64,000 nucleotides of DNA, taken from the NCBI RefSeq assembly GCF_037023745.1, contig NZ_CP146101.1, forward strand, positions 7,934,501-7,998,500, written 5' to 3'. The DNA comes from Streptomyces sp. SCSIO 30461. Lineage in GTDB: Bacteria > Actinomycetota > Actinomycetes > Streptomycetales > Streptomycetaceae. This document shows positions 34,425-42,964 of the stretch, in pieces. The position numbers and the translations under genes were made by a program. The notes under the pieces are model-generated. The model saw only the letters and a list, made by a program, of their open reading frames with translations. It had not been told where the DNA came from and searched no databases. Within the stretch, counting starts at the first letter, position 1. Every line of letters starts with the position of its first letter.

Positions 34425-35660
34425 ATGATGTCCCGTCAGGTGACCTGGAGCCTTCCGCGACTCCGGGCGCCGATCGGTTGGTGGAAGGGGCGGGGCGCCT
34501 CCTTCAAGGACGGTGTCCTCGCCCTGGCGCTGGCCTTGCTCGCCTTCGTGTCGGCCCTGTCGAACCTCGGGGCACAGATCGGCGATCTGCCCCAGCGGCC
34601 GGCGGACGCGGTCGGCGTCCTGCTGATCCTGGCCCAGACCCTGCCACTGGCCTTCCGCCGCCGATGGCCCGCCGCCACCCTGGCCGTCGTCGCGGGCGCG
34701 TTCGCCACGCACCAGGCGCTGGGCTATGCCACCACGTTCGCCAGCCTGGGCCTGTACGCGGCCCTGTACTCGGCCGGGGCCCACCAGATCCGCTTCCGCC
34801 CCGCCCTGGTGGCTGCGGCGAGCGCGGGCTACGCCGCCCTGGCCGTCGTCCTGCACCATCTCGGCTCACCGCAGGGCGTCACGGTCTTTTCCACCTTCTA
34901 TCTGACGCTGGCCGCGGTCTGGCTGGTGGGCAGCACGGTACGCATGCGGCGGGCGGAAGAAGCGAAGCGGCGGAGGCTGGCCGCCGAGGTGGCCACAGCG
35001 GCCGAGCGAGCCCGGATCGCCCGCGAGCTGCACGACGTGGTCACCCACCACGTCACGGCCATGGTGGTCCAGGCCGACGCCGCGCAGTTCCTGCTCACTT
35101 CCGCGCCGGACCGGGCCGGCGAGGGACTGGTGGCGGTCAGCGACACCGGCCGACGAGCCCTGACCGAACTGCGCTACCTCCTCGGCGTACTGGAGGCAAC
35201 CGGCGATTCCCCGTCCACCGGATCGACGCGCGACGCGGACCGGGTGCCCACCCTGGGACGGCTGGGGGACCTGGTGGCCCAGGCCCGCAGGTCGGGCCAG
35301 CACGTCGAGTTCGCCGAAGAGGGCGAACGGCGCCCGCAGGCCGTGGACGTGGAACTCGCCGCCTACCGCGTGGTGCAGGAAGCACTCACCAACGCCATGA
35401 AGTACGCGGCCGGGCAGCCGACCCGGGTCCGGGTCCGGTACGGAGAGGAGCGCATCGAGCTCACCGTGACCACCGCCGGATCCGACAGCCCCCCGGCGGC
35501 GGTACGGGAACCGGCCACGGGCGGCGGCAGGGGGCTGGCCGGGCTGCGCGCACGGGTACGGATGCTCGATGGTGACCTGGAGGCCGGACCCCGGCCCGAC
35601 GGCGGGTTCGAGGTCCGTGCGAGCATCCCGCCCAAGCCGGTAAAGGAATTCCAGGAGTGA
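34425..35660 (+). CDS. Sensor histidine kinase (NarL/DesK type), 411 aa
   Basis: Five to six membrane helices (about residues 30-170) precede a HisKA_3 domain with the phospho-accepting His in IARELHDVVTHHVTAMV (about residue 203), then a HATPase domain with VVQEALTNAMKYAAGQPTRV and GGGRGLAGLRARVRML. It is immediately followed by its response regulator (4-bp gap) and preceded by a CPBP protease. It may sense a signal that the protease helps to produce; that link is inferred from the operon. Confidence 0.92.
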   Translation: MMSRQVTWSLPRLRAPIGWWKGRGASFKDGVLALALALLAFVSALSNLGAQIGDLPQRPADAVGVLLILAQTLPLAFRRRWPAATLAVVAGAFATHQALGYATTFASLGLYAALYSAGAHQIRFRPALVAAASAGYAALAVVLHHLGSPQGVTVFSTFYLTLAAVWLVGSTVRMRRAEEAKRRRLAAEVATAAERARIARELHDVVTHHVTAMVVQADAAQFLLTSAPDRAGEGLVAVSDTGRRALTELRYLLGVLEATGDSPSTGSTRDADRVPTLGRLGDLVAQARRSGQHVEFAEEGERRPQAVDVELAAYRVVQEALTNAMKYAAGQPTRVRVRYGEERIELTVTTAGSDSPPAAVREPATGGGRGLAGLRARVRMLDGDLEAGPRPDGGFEVRASIPPKPVKEFQE

Positions 35661-35664
35661 GCAA

Positions 35665-36360
35665 GTGAGCTACGTTGACCCGAGGCACATCCGTGTCCTC
35701 GTCTGTGACGACCAGGCACTGGTGCGGACCGGCTACGTCACCATCTTCTCCTCTCAGCCCGACATGGAGGTCGTAGGCGAGGCCGAGAACGGGCACGAGG
35801 CGGTCCAGACCGCGCGGCGGCTGCGCCCCGACGTGGTCGTGATGGACATCCGCATGCCGCTGCTCGACGGCATCCAAGCCACCCGGCAACTGGCCGGTCC
35901 CGATGCCGAGGACCCACCGAAGGTACTGGTCGTCACCACCTTCAACGTCGACGCGTACGTGTACGACGCCCTCAAGGCCGGCGCCAGCGGCTTCCTCCTC
36001 AAGGACACCCCGCCCGCCCAGCTGGTGGCCGGTATCCGCACGGTCGCCCGGGGCGAGGCGCTGCTCGCGCCCGCCGTCACCCGCCACCTCATCGGCCACT
36101 TCGCCGGACATCTCCGCCCCACCGACAGCGCCCGTCCGGCCCGCGAGGAGGTCGTCAAGGCCCTGACCCCGCGCGAACTGGAGGTGCTTCGGCAGATCGC
36201 CGGGGGCCTGTCGAACGCGGAGATCGCCGCGGAGCTGTTCATCACCCCCGAGACGGTCAAGACCTACGTCTCCCGCATCCTGGCCAAACTGGGCCTGCGC
36301 GACCGGGTCCAGGCCGTCGTCCTCGCCTACCGCGTCGGCCTGGCGTCCGGCACGGATTGA
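35665..36360 (+). CDS. LuxR/NarL-family response regulator, 231 aa
   Basis: The receiver has the acidic pocket in VLVCDDQALVRTGY, phospho-acceptor D61 (VVMDIRMPLLDG) and the conserved Lys in FLLKDTPPAQL. The LuxR HTH is LTPRELEVLRQIAGGLSNAE followed by TPETVKTYVSRILAKLGLRD. The start is a GTG at 35665. It is the third gene of the protease/kinase/regulator operon. Confidence 0.92.
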   Translation: MSYVDPRHIRVLVCDDQALVRTGYVTIFSSQPDMEVVGEAENGHEAVQTARRLRPDVVVMDIRMPLLDGIQATRQLAGPDAEDPPKVLVVTTFNVDAYVYDALKAGASGFLLKDTPPAQLVAGIRTVARGEALLAPAVTRHLIGHFAGHLRPTDSARPAREEVVKALTPRELEVLRQIAGGLSNAEIAAELFITPETVKTYVSRILAKLGLRDRVQAVVLAYRVGLASGTD

Positions 36361-36689
36361 CCCACGGCTTGACCCACGGCTTGACCCGCTGCGCGGCCCG
36401 CCGGTGACCGGTGTGCCACCGCGGCCTGTCCCGACCAGCCCGGGTCCGGGCCGGTTCCGGCGCTCCACCGCGAGGACCGCGGGGCACGCCCGGCCGCGAC
36501 ACCTCGGAACACGGGTGAACCGGTAGCCGCATCACCGGTCCGTTCGTCCTGCCGTCGCCCGCCGGGCGGCATTCCCGGGCGCCTGCCCGCTCATCACGCG
36601 GATGCCACCACGGTGGCATGTCAGTACGCCATCGGGCACCGGGCACGAACCGAACCCGATGCCGTGGGCATCGCCGCGGCGCGGATGCA
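36361..36689. other. 330-bp stretch without a supported gene
   Basis: It begins with a short direct repeat (CCCACGGCTTGA twice) just after the regulator stop. No gene is recognised. Open frames on the minus strand are Arg/Gly-rich and unlike real proteins. Confidence 0.4.
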
Positions 36690-36830
36690 CTACGCTCCGG
36701 CGGCCGCCTTGGCGATCAGGTCGGCGAGCTCGGAGGGCCGTGACGGGAACGGCGAGTGGGAGGAGACGAGTTCGGTGACAGCGGTCGGGGCAGCGGGCAC
36801 AGCGTCGATCTCCTGGAAGCGCTTGCCCTC
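36690..36830 (-). pseudogene. Alpha/beta-hydrolase relic, C-terminal end
   Basis: The minus strand reads RFQEIDAVPAAPTAVTELVS followed by SHSPFPSRPSELADLIAKAA, the typical ending of alpha/beta-fold hydrolases in which SHSPF carries the catalytic His. Everything upstream is missing. It borders the promoter of the oxidoreductase. Confidence 0.55.
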
Positions 36831-36879
36831 GCTTCCGCGCCTCGCCTGGCCCCTCCGGAAGGTGATCCGGGTCACTTCC

Positions 36880-36906
36880 TGTCACAGGGGGCGATGGTCC
36901 GGTGTC
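36880..36906 (+). promoter_or_regulatory. Candidate ECF41-type promoter, TGTCACA-N16-TGTC
   Basis: TGTCACA at 36880-36886 and TGTC at 36903-36906 are separated by exactly 16 bp, 36 bp before the oxidoreductase ATG. The promoter reported for ECF41 sigma factors is TGTCACA-N16-CGTC; the match is 10 of 11 fixed positions. The ECF41 gene itself is the second gene downstream. Confidence 0.7.
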
Positions 36907-36941
36907 TTGTGTCCGACCACCCCCAGACAGAGGAGGAAGCC

Positions 36942-38189
36942 ATGTCTGACAGGAACGGCACGAAGCACCGCATCGTCGTACTCGGCGCCGGTTACGCCGG
37001 TGCCTACGTCGCCGGGACCCTGGCTCGGCGGCTGGCCCCGTCGGATGCCGAGATCACCGTGGTGAACGCCGAGCCGGACTTCGTACAGCGGCTGCGGCTG
37101 CACCAGCTCGCAGCCGGCCAGGAGATCGAGGCCCCACGGCTCGCCGACGTCTTCACGGGAACCGGGATCCGGCTGCGGCTGGCCCAGGTCACCGACATCG
37201 AACCCGAGCGCCGGGTCGTCGCCGTAGCCGGCACCGACGGTGGCGGTGAGGTCGGCTACGACACGCTCGTCTACGCGTTGGGCAGCCACGGCGACGACCG
37301 CGGTGTCCCCGGTGTCGCCGAGCACGCCTTCGACGTCGCAGGCCGTCCCTCCGCACTGCGGCTGCGTGACCGCCTGGACGATCTGGAGGCGCGGGGCGAG
37401 GGCGGGAAGGTGGTGGTCGTCGGCGACGGGCTGACCGGGATCGAGACCGCCGCCGAGGTCGCCGAGTCCCGGCCCGGCTTGTCGGTGACGCTGATCGCCC
37501 GAGGCGCATTGGCCACTCCGCTCTCCGCCGGGGCCCGCGACCACCTGCGTCAGGCCTGCGACCGGTTCGGCATCACCGTCCTGGAGCACGCCGGCGTGGA
37601 AAGCGTCGAAGCGAAGCGGGTGCTCTGCGCGGACGGCACCGCCCTGCCGTCCGACGCGACCGTGTGGACGGCCGGGTTCGCGGTCGCCCCGATCGCCGCC
37701 GACGCCGGCCTCGAGGTCACCGACGGCGGCCGGATCGTCGTCGACCGCACCATGCGCTCGGTATCACACCCGAACGTGTACGCCGTCGGCGACAGCGCCC
37801 ACACCCTCGGCGACAACGGCCTTCCCCTGCCGATGTCCTGCGCCTCGGCCGGCTACACCGGACGACAGGCGACGGCCGCGATCGTGGCCCGCCTGACCGG
37901 CGGCAAGATCAAGCAGACCGGGCTGGAGTACGTGGGCAACCACATCAGCCTCGGGCGGCGCGACGGCATCCTGCAGATGGTCGGCCATGACGCCCAGGCG
38001 AAGCCGAAGTACCTGGGTGGCCGGAAAGCCGCGCGGATCAAGGCCGGCATCCTCAGCATGTCGCTGTGGACCACCTCCCACCCCACCTTCGGCCTGCCCA
38101 CTCGAAGGCAACGCCTGACCGACACACCGGAATCGGGCAACGAGACAGCGACCCGCCCGGTCGGAAGCGGAGAAGCCGCCCGTGGCTGA
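36942..38189 (+). CDS. NAD(P)/FAD-dependent oxidoreductase, type II NADH dehydrogenase-like, 415 aa
   Basis: The N-terminal FAD-binding motif is IVVLGAGYAGAYVAGTLARR. A second Rossmann motif for NAD(P)H is VVVVGDGLTGIETAAEVAES. The FAD-binding DxxA-like YAVGDSAHTL lies near residue 285, and MSCASAGYTGRQ follows. No C-terminal membrane anchor is obvious. It probably oxidises NAD(P)H and reduces a quinone or another acceptor. AGGAGG precedes ATG 36942. It sits upstream of an ECF41 sigma gene, and ECF41 factors are typically linked to such redox genes, which they activate. Confidence 0.9.
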   Translation: MSDRNGTKHRIVVLGAGYAGAYVAGTLARRLAPSDAEITVVNAEPDFVQRLRLHQLAAGQEIEAPRLADVFTGTGIRLRLAQVTDIEPERRVVAVAGTDGGGEVGYDTLVYALGSHGDDRGVPGVAEHAFDVAGRPSALRLRDRLDDLEARGEGGKVVVVGDGLTGIETAAEVAESRPGLSVTLIARGALATPLSAGARDHLRQACDRFGITVLEHAGVESVEAKRVLCADGTALPSDATVWTAGFAVAPIAADAGLEVTDGGRIVVDRTMRSVSHPNVYAVGDSAHTLGDNGLPLPMSCASAGYTGRQATAAIVARLTGGKIKQTGLEYVGNHISLGRRDGILQMVGHDAQAKPKYLGGRKAARIKAGILSMSLWTTSHPTFGLPTRRQRLTDTPESGNETATRPVGSGEAARG

Positions 38190-38226
38190 GCCGTCCTGCC
38201 GTCCATGCCAGAAGTGAGGCCCTGAG

Positions 38227-39120
38227 ATGACCGACGACACCACCGGCCTGGCGACGGAGGCGTTCATCGCCCACCGGAACCTGCTGTTCACCGTCGCCTA
38301 CGAGATGCTCGGCTCCGCGGCCGATGCCGAGGACGTACTTCAAGAGACCTGGCTGCGCTGGGCCACCGTAGACCTCGGGCGGGTGAGCGACCAGCGGGCG
38401 TACCTGGTACGGATCACGACGCGGCAGGCGCTCAACCGGCTGCGCACCGTGAAGCGACGCCGCGAGGCCTACGTCGGCCAGTGGCTGCCCGAGCCGCTGA
38501 TCACCACATCGGACGTGACCGAGGACGTCGAACTCGCCGAGAGCATGTCGATGGCGATGATGCTCGTCCTGGAAAGCCTTGCTCCGACCGAGCGGGCGGT
38601 GTTCGTGCTGCGCGAGGTCTTCGAGATCGGCTATGACGAGATCGCGGAGGCCGTCGACAAGAGCCCCGCCACGGTCCGCCAGATCGCGCACCGCGCCCGC
38701 AAGCACGTCAGAGCCCGCCGCCCCCGCGCCACGGCATCGCTCAGCGAGGCCCAGGCAGCCTTGGAGTCGTTCCGGCGCGCCATCGAGACCGGCAACCCAC
38801 AGGACCTACTCGACGTCCTCGCCCCCGACGTCGTACTGCTCAGCGACGGGGGCGGCCTCAAGAGGGCGGCCCTGCACCCGATCGTCGGCGCCGAGAAGAT
38901 CGTCCGCTTCTACCTCGCCGGCACCACCAAGCTCCAGGCCGCCGTCACCTGGGAACCCACCGTCGTCAACGGCAGCCCCGCGCTCGCCGCCTACGTGGAC
39001 GGAGCACTCGACGGCGTCATGGCCGTCCGCGTAGAGAGCACGCGCATCACCGGCCTGTACTTCGTCCGCAACCCCGAAAAGCTCACCCACCTCGACTCCG
39101 AGACCACGCTCACCCGCTAG
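38227..39120 (+). CDS. ECF41-family RNA polymerase sigma factor with SnoaL-like C-terminus (SigJ-like), 297 aa
   Basis: Region 2 (FTVAYEMLGSAADAEDVLQE) and region 4 (LAPTERAVFVLREVFEIGYD, then SPATVRQIAHRARKHV) make up the sigma core. A SnoaL-like domain of about 120 residues follows. The two signatures that link core and extension in ECF41 are present: WLPEPL (about residues 86-91) and NPEKL near 280. In this family the extension modulates activity instead of an anti-sigma factor. The TAG stop lies inside a MITE terminal repeat, so the last residue(s) may differ from the ancestral protein. Confidence 0.93.
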   Translation: MTDDTTGLATEAFIAHRNLLFTVAYEMLGSAADAEDVLQETWLRWATVDLGRVSDQRAYLVRITTRQALNRLRTVKRRREAYVGQWLPEPLITTSDVTEDVELAESMSMAMMLVLESLAPTERAVFVLREVFEIGYDEIAEAVDKSPATVRQIAHRARKHVRARRPRATASLSEAQAALESFRRAIETGNPQDLLDVLAPDVVLLSDGGGLKRAALHPIVGAEKIVRFYLAGTTKLQAAVTWEPTVVNGSPALAAYVDGALDGVMAVRVESTRITGLYFVRNPEKLTHLDSETTLTR

Positions 39121-39296
39121 GGCGGGTTGCGAAAGTCCCTCCTGACCCGCGACGCCTGGCACGCACGCTCGCTGCGTTGCCGGAGTCATCCAAGTACGTC
39201 CAGTACGAGGATGATCCTCCGCCTTGCGATCGCACGCACCAGACGCCGCAGGCCCCGCCCTGCGGGCGGACGGAGCTACTTTCGCAACACGCCCTA
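39118..39296. mobile_element. MITE-like element, 179 bp, with 19-bp terminal inverted repeats
   Basis: TAGGGCGGGTTGCGAAAGT (39118-39136) and ACTTTCGCAACACGCCCTA (39278-39296) are inverted repeats with one mismatch. CTAG flanks both ends. The inside has no open frame. The layout is that of a miniature element mobilised by an IS5-like transposase; related TIRs GGGCGTGTTGCGAAAGT are familiar from Streptomyces IS5-family elements. Confidence 0.75.
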
Positions 39297-39352
39297 GAAC
39301 GAACACCCCGGCGCCTCGCCGACCGCAGCACACGACGAAAGGAAAGCCGCAC

Positions 39353-39763
39353 ATGCCCAGACGGGCGACCACCACCACGGCTCGCGGCGGCACCTTGCTC
39401 AGAGCCGCGGCAGTCCTGCAGACCCTGGCCCTGTTCTTCCAGGCATCCACCGCCGGCCTGCTGCTGACCTCGTCCCACGCCTACGCGTTGCACGACTACG
39501 GATCGAAGGTGATGTACGGGGCCGCCATGCTGTACGTGCTCGCCACGATCCTGGCCTGGCGCCCGGGCGGCGGATCCCCCCGTCCCATCCTGTACTCCAC
39601 CGGCTTCCTCCTCCTCGCCTCAGCACAGGTCGCACTCGGCATCGCCCACGTGGCATCGCTGCACGTCCCCCTGGGCGTGCTGATGTTCGCCCTCAGCACC
39701 CTCGCCCTCGTCCACGCGCTCTCCCCCCGCTCGCCGCTACGCCGCCCGGCCACCGGTTCGTAG
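39353..39763 (+). CDS. Four-helix membrane protein, 136 aa
   Basis: Four hydrophobic segments are visible: LLRAAAVLQTLALFFQAST, VMYGAAMLYVLATILAW, ILYSTGFLLLASAQVALGI and PLGVLMFALSTLALVHAL. The first follows a basic N-terminus. AAAGGAAAG lies before ATG 39353. It resembles small conserved actinobacterial membrane proteins without assigned function. It follows the sigma factor and MITE and could be a target of that sigma factor, but no TGTCACA site is visible upstream. Confidence 0.65.
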   Translation: MPRRATTTTARGGTLLRAAAVLQTLALFFQASTAGLLLTSSHAYALHDYGSKVMYGAAMLYVLATILAWRPGGGSPRPILYSTGFLLLASAQVALGIAHVASLHVPLGVLMFALSTLALVHALSPRSPLRRPATGS

Positions 39764-39842
39764 CCGCCCGAGGAGACGTGAACTGCGGCGAACTCGCCTG
39801 GCAGGCCCGACCTGGGCGCCGCGGGCAGGGGTCGCGCGCTAC

Positions 39843-40055
39843 CTGGGTCAGGTGGAACGGAGCGGTCACCGCCCTCGTGACGTGCCCGATCGCCACGGCC
39901 GTCCGCGCCACGGTCACGGCCATCGCCAAGGGCGGCCTCGGCACCGGCAGCGGACTCGGCGGAGCCTGCTTCGCCCTGCTCCTGCCGTGTGAGAGCGAAG
40001 CCCAACAGGACCAGAACGGCAGGGAACGCCACAACGGCCAGTCCCGCCCATGAAC
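39843..40055. pseudogene. Chimeric relic: DUF6223 fragment joined to a piece of another membrane-protein gene
   Basis: On the plus strand, GGLGTGSGLGGACFALLL (39930-39987) corresponds to the GGLGTGNGLGGAYVGLL core of the DUF6223 protein at 26.5 kb. At about 39990 it changes to sequence that, on the minus strand, reads GLAVVAFPAVLVLLGFA and is nearly identical over 60 bp to the 131-codon membrane gene at 18.9 kb. Neither part is complete. Confidence 0.6.
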
Positions 40056-40102
40056 TCGTGCGGGAGAGCCCCGTAGCGCGTACTGCGGACGCCTGGTGGG
40101 GT

Positions 40103-40318
40103 TCAGTCGACCATCCGCCCGTGGTGCATACCGCCCATGCAGAGGTTGGTCTCCCAATCGACCATTCCGCCGCCCCGCTCGCACTCACCCGGGGTGGGGG
40201 CGGCGACGGTGGCGGCGGTCGGGGTGGTGGCGGCGGTGGCGGCGGCTGCGCCTGTGAGGCCGAGTCCGGCGAGGGCTGCCGTGGCGATGACGGCGGTGAG
40301 GATTCGTCGAATGCGCAT
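40103..40318 (-). CDS. Small secreted protein, 71 aa
   Basis: A signal peptide MRIRRILTAVIATAALAGLG continues to TGAAAATAA; the short mature part ends WETNLCMGGMHHGRMVD, with a Cys/Met/His-rich tail that could bind copper or another soft metal. AAAGGCGG precedes ATG 40318. No family was recognised. A metal role is only suggested by the residues. Confidence 0.55.
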   Translation of the reverse strand: MRIRRILTAVIATAALAGLGLTGAAAATAATTPTAATVAAPTPGECERGGGMVDWETNLCMGGMHHGRMVD

Positions 40319-40414
40319 TTGGTCCGCCTTTCACGGATTGCCTCGGTTTGGGACGTTTCTCAGCTTAATGTTCATCCGGGCGACACGGCATGCCGGGCCG
40401 TTCAACCGGCCCTG

Positions 40415-41353
40415 TCACTCGCCGGCGCGGGCACCTTCCGCTGTCGCGGTGAACGGCCGGACGGCCGCCACCGCCAGGTCTTCTATGAGGGCGACGCCGG
40501 TCTCCTTCGACGGCTGGTCGTCGCACAGCACGGCCAGCAGCAGTGTGTGCCCGGAGGCCTCCACCCGGCCGATGCTGTTGGTCACCCACAGCCCCGTTCC
40601 GCTGCGCGCGAGCCAGCCGTTCTTGAGCTGTGCGGACCCGGGATCGTCCGCGGCCGCCGATATGCCCCAGTCCTGGTCGGCTGCCACCGAGCCCATGAGG
40701 CCGCGCAGATAAGCCCTGGCCTCTTCGGAGAGGGCTGATTCGTCGCTGAACACCGCTCGGAGAAGGCGCAGTTGGTCCTCCGGTGTGGTCCGGGTGAGTC
40801 CCCAGTAGCCCCCTTCGCCGGAGACCGTCTCCGTAAGGCCCAGGCGGGAGTTGGCGTTCGTCAGCCCCTGTCCGCCGCCGATGACGTCCCAGAGAGCGTT
40901 CGCCGCGGCGTTGTCGCTGCTCTCGATCATGGCAGTGGCCCACTGCCGTTCCTGCGCGGTCAGGGAGCGTCCCTCGTCGTTCGCCTGCAGCAGCAGGGCC
41001 GCGAGAATACCGACCTTGACGATGCTGGCGGTGGCGAACCCGTGGCCGTCCGCGGCAGCGGTGCCCGCGGACGCGCTCGCGCCGGAGGACAGGTCCAACA
41101 CCGCCACGGCCGCGTTGCCGTCGGCTTCCGCCACGACCTCTTGTACGGCGGCCTCGACGTCAGCCTGGGCGGAGGCTGTCGCCGGAGTGCCGGGCAACGC
41201 GGTCACCGCGGAGACGGCCGACGCCGGCCCCCGGCTCCCCTGCGGCTCCGAACCGGCGTAGATGACGCCGAACGCGCCGCTGAGCGCGGCCACCGCTCCG
41301 ATCGCGAGGTAGCGGGGCGTCCGGGACGCGGAGTGGTGCCTGTGGCGTGCCAT
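40415..41353 (-). CDS. Class A beta-lactamase-like serine hydrolase, secreted, 312 aa
   Basis: An N-terminal membrane/signal segment (AIGAVAALSGAFGVIYAG) precedes a penicillin-binding-protein-like domain. The catalytic SxxK is S110-I-V-K113, the SDN motif lies at 146-148 (ESSDNAAANALW), and the KTG box is replaced by KNG (QLKNGWLARS). It could be a beta-lactamase or a peptidoglycan-related hydrolase; the KNG variant leaves substrate open. It is exported to the cell surface. It stands as a single gene on the minus strand. Confidence 0.85.
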   Translation of the reverse strand: MARHRHHSASRTPRYLAIGAVAALSGAFGVIYAGSEPQGSRGPASAVSAVTALPGTPATASAQADVEAAVQEVVAEADGNAAVAVLDLSSGASASAGTAAADGHGFATASIVKVGILAALLLQANDEGRSLTAQERQWATAMIESSDNAAANALWDVIGGGQGLTNANSRLGLTETVSGEGGYWGLTRTTPEDQLRLLRAVFSDESALSEEARAYLRGLMGSVAADQDWGISAAADDPGSAQLKNGWLARSGTGLWVTNSIGRVEASGHTLLLAVLCDDQPSKETGVALIEDLAVAAVRPFTATAEGARAGE

Positions 41354-41474
41354 GGGGCGAAGCTAGGAACCCCGCGTGGGAATGGCGTTTGCGGCACCTC
41401 AGGATCTGCTGTGAAGGTGCCCGGATACACCTCGCCTCCGTTCTCGTCGCCCGACCCTCCGTACGCACGGCGTT

Positions 41475-41700
41475 CCTTCCCTCGGGACGAGGCGGAACGT
41501 GCGGCCTCGTCCCGGACGGTCGTCGAGTCCGAGGCGGTCAACCGTGCGCGGCGGCGCCGGGATCCACCCCGATAGGCGACAGCGAGTCCAGGGGCCGGGC
41601 CCCGGTTCTACGAGTGTGCCCAGCACCGTGGCGCGGCGGAAGCGGTCGAAGACGTGGTGGGCGCCATCGGGTCGGATCCCGGGCCTTGGTCTGCGACCTC
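41475..41700 (-). pseudogene. Histidine kinase relic, ATPase-domain end
   Basis: The minus strand has HHVFDRFRRATVLGT (F box), then in a shifted frame PGLAVAYR and RLTASDSTT, and finally GRGRTFRLVPREG, which in order rebuild the C-terminal end of a HATPase domain (VFDRF, GLGLA, G-x-G-xTFRL). Two frame changes and loss of the rest make it dead. The surrounding 440 bp (41354-41793) hold no other recognisable item. Confidence 0.45.
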
Positions 41701-41793
41701 GGCGCGCCGACGAGCACGACCCGCCACCGCCGACCTCTGCCCGTCGCCCGTACGGGAGCCGACGCGGCCCGCCGACCGGGCGGGGAGTCAGGC

Positions 41794-42870
41794 TCAGCGC
41801 AGCGGATAGGCGTCCGTCCGCACCGGTGGCAGGCTCAGATGCGCCAGGTCCGGCGGCGCCGGGGTGGACAGGGGCCAGAGCGGGGCGGCCTCGCCGTCGG
41901 CGGTCGCGGCGGGGGCGTCGGTCAGGCGCATGCGTTCCCGCAGGCGGCCGTAGAAGTCGGTGGGCCCGAGGCGTACGGCCCGCAGCGGACGTGGCGCCGC
42001 GTAGACGCCGATCCATTCGCCTGGGTGGAGGATGCCGCGCACCTGGCCGTCGATACTCACCACAGCGAGACCTGAGCGTTCGAGCAGGCGCAGCGCGATG
42101 GGTTCGTCGGGGGCGGCGATGACGGACCGGTTGAAGGCCATGTGGGGGGCGACCGGAGTGAAGACCAGTGCTTCGGCGCGGGGCGAGATGACCGGGCCTC
42201 CGGCGGCGAAGCTGTACGCGGTCGAGCCCGTGGGGGTGGCGACCATGAGGGCGTCGGCGGAGTAGGAGGCCAGCAGTCGGCCGGCGACATAGACCCCGGC
42301 GGACACCTGGTGGTCCCTGGCCAGTTTCTCCAGCACGACGTCGTTGAGCGCGGTCGCCTCCAGGGCGATGCCCCAGCCGCCGCCGACCGCGCAGTCCGGG
42401 CGGGCGCAAGTCGGGGGCAGCAGCGGGCCTCGGCCGTAACGGAGCAGGAACTCCATGCCATCGGGCAGTTCCAGGGAGCAGGAGGCGCGCATCGCGAGCA
42501 TCATCCGCGGCTCGGCGGTGACCCGCTCCTCGTGGACCGCGTCCAGTGCCATGGACACGTCCTCGACGGGCACCTCGGTCAGGAAACCCACCCGTCCGAG
42601 GTCGACACCGAGTACGAGCGCGTCGTTCTCGGCGGCCAGCCGGGCGCCGCGCAGGAAGGTGCCGTCGCCGCCCAGGGTGACGATGAGGTCGGGATCCCCC
42701 GCCGCTGCGAGCTCCTCGCGCGTGCTGTGACGTGGTTCACCGTCATCCCAGACGTCGATGTCCGTGCAGCGGATGCCGTGGCCTCGGCACCAGTCGCGGA
42801 CGACGCGGGCGGCGGCGACCGCCTCAGGGCGCCCGCTGTGGACGACGAGTCCGACTCGTGCCACTGCCAT
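41794..42870 (-). CDS. nadK: NAD kinase, 358 aa
   Basis: The signature GGDGT (residues 67-71, in VTLGGDGTFLRGARLAA) and NDVVLEKL, then SYSADALMVATPTGSTAYSF, identify the ATP/polyphosphate-NAD kinase family, which makes NADP+. The C-terminal extension of about 60 residues is longer than in the housekeeping enzyme. ATG 42870 with AGGAGG upstream is chosen over a start eight codons earlier. The minus-strand location next to a polyphosphate-kinase relic suggests a stress-type second paralogue, which is inference. Confidence 0.93.
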   Translation of the reverse strand: MAVARVGLVVHSGRPEAVAAARVVRDWCRGHGIRCTDIDVWDDGEPRHSTREELAAAGDPDLIVTLGGDGTFLRGARLAAENDALVLGVDLGRVGFLTEVPVEDVSMALDAVHEERVTAEPRMMLAMRASCSLELPDGMEFLLRYGRGPLLPPTCARPDCAVGGGWGIALEATALNDVVLEKLARDHQVSAGVYVAGRLLASYSADALMVATPTGSTAYSFAAGGPVISPRAEALVFTPVAPHMAFNRSVIAAPDEPIALRLLERSGLAVVSIDGQVRGILHPGEWIGVYAAPRPLRAVRLGPTDFYGRLRERMRLTDAPAATADGEAAPLWPLSTPAPPDLAHLSLPPVRTDAYPLR

Positions 42871-42964
42871 GTCTTCCTCCTCGGCCGTCCGCACACAGAC
42901 TCAGCTCACACCGGGGTGCTCCTGATCGCCAGCCGTGCCGGGGACCGTGCACCAGAACGGGGCG

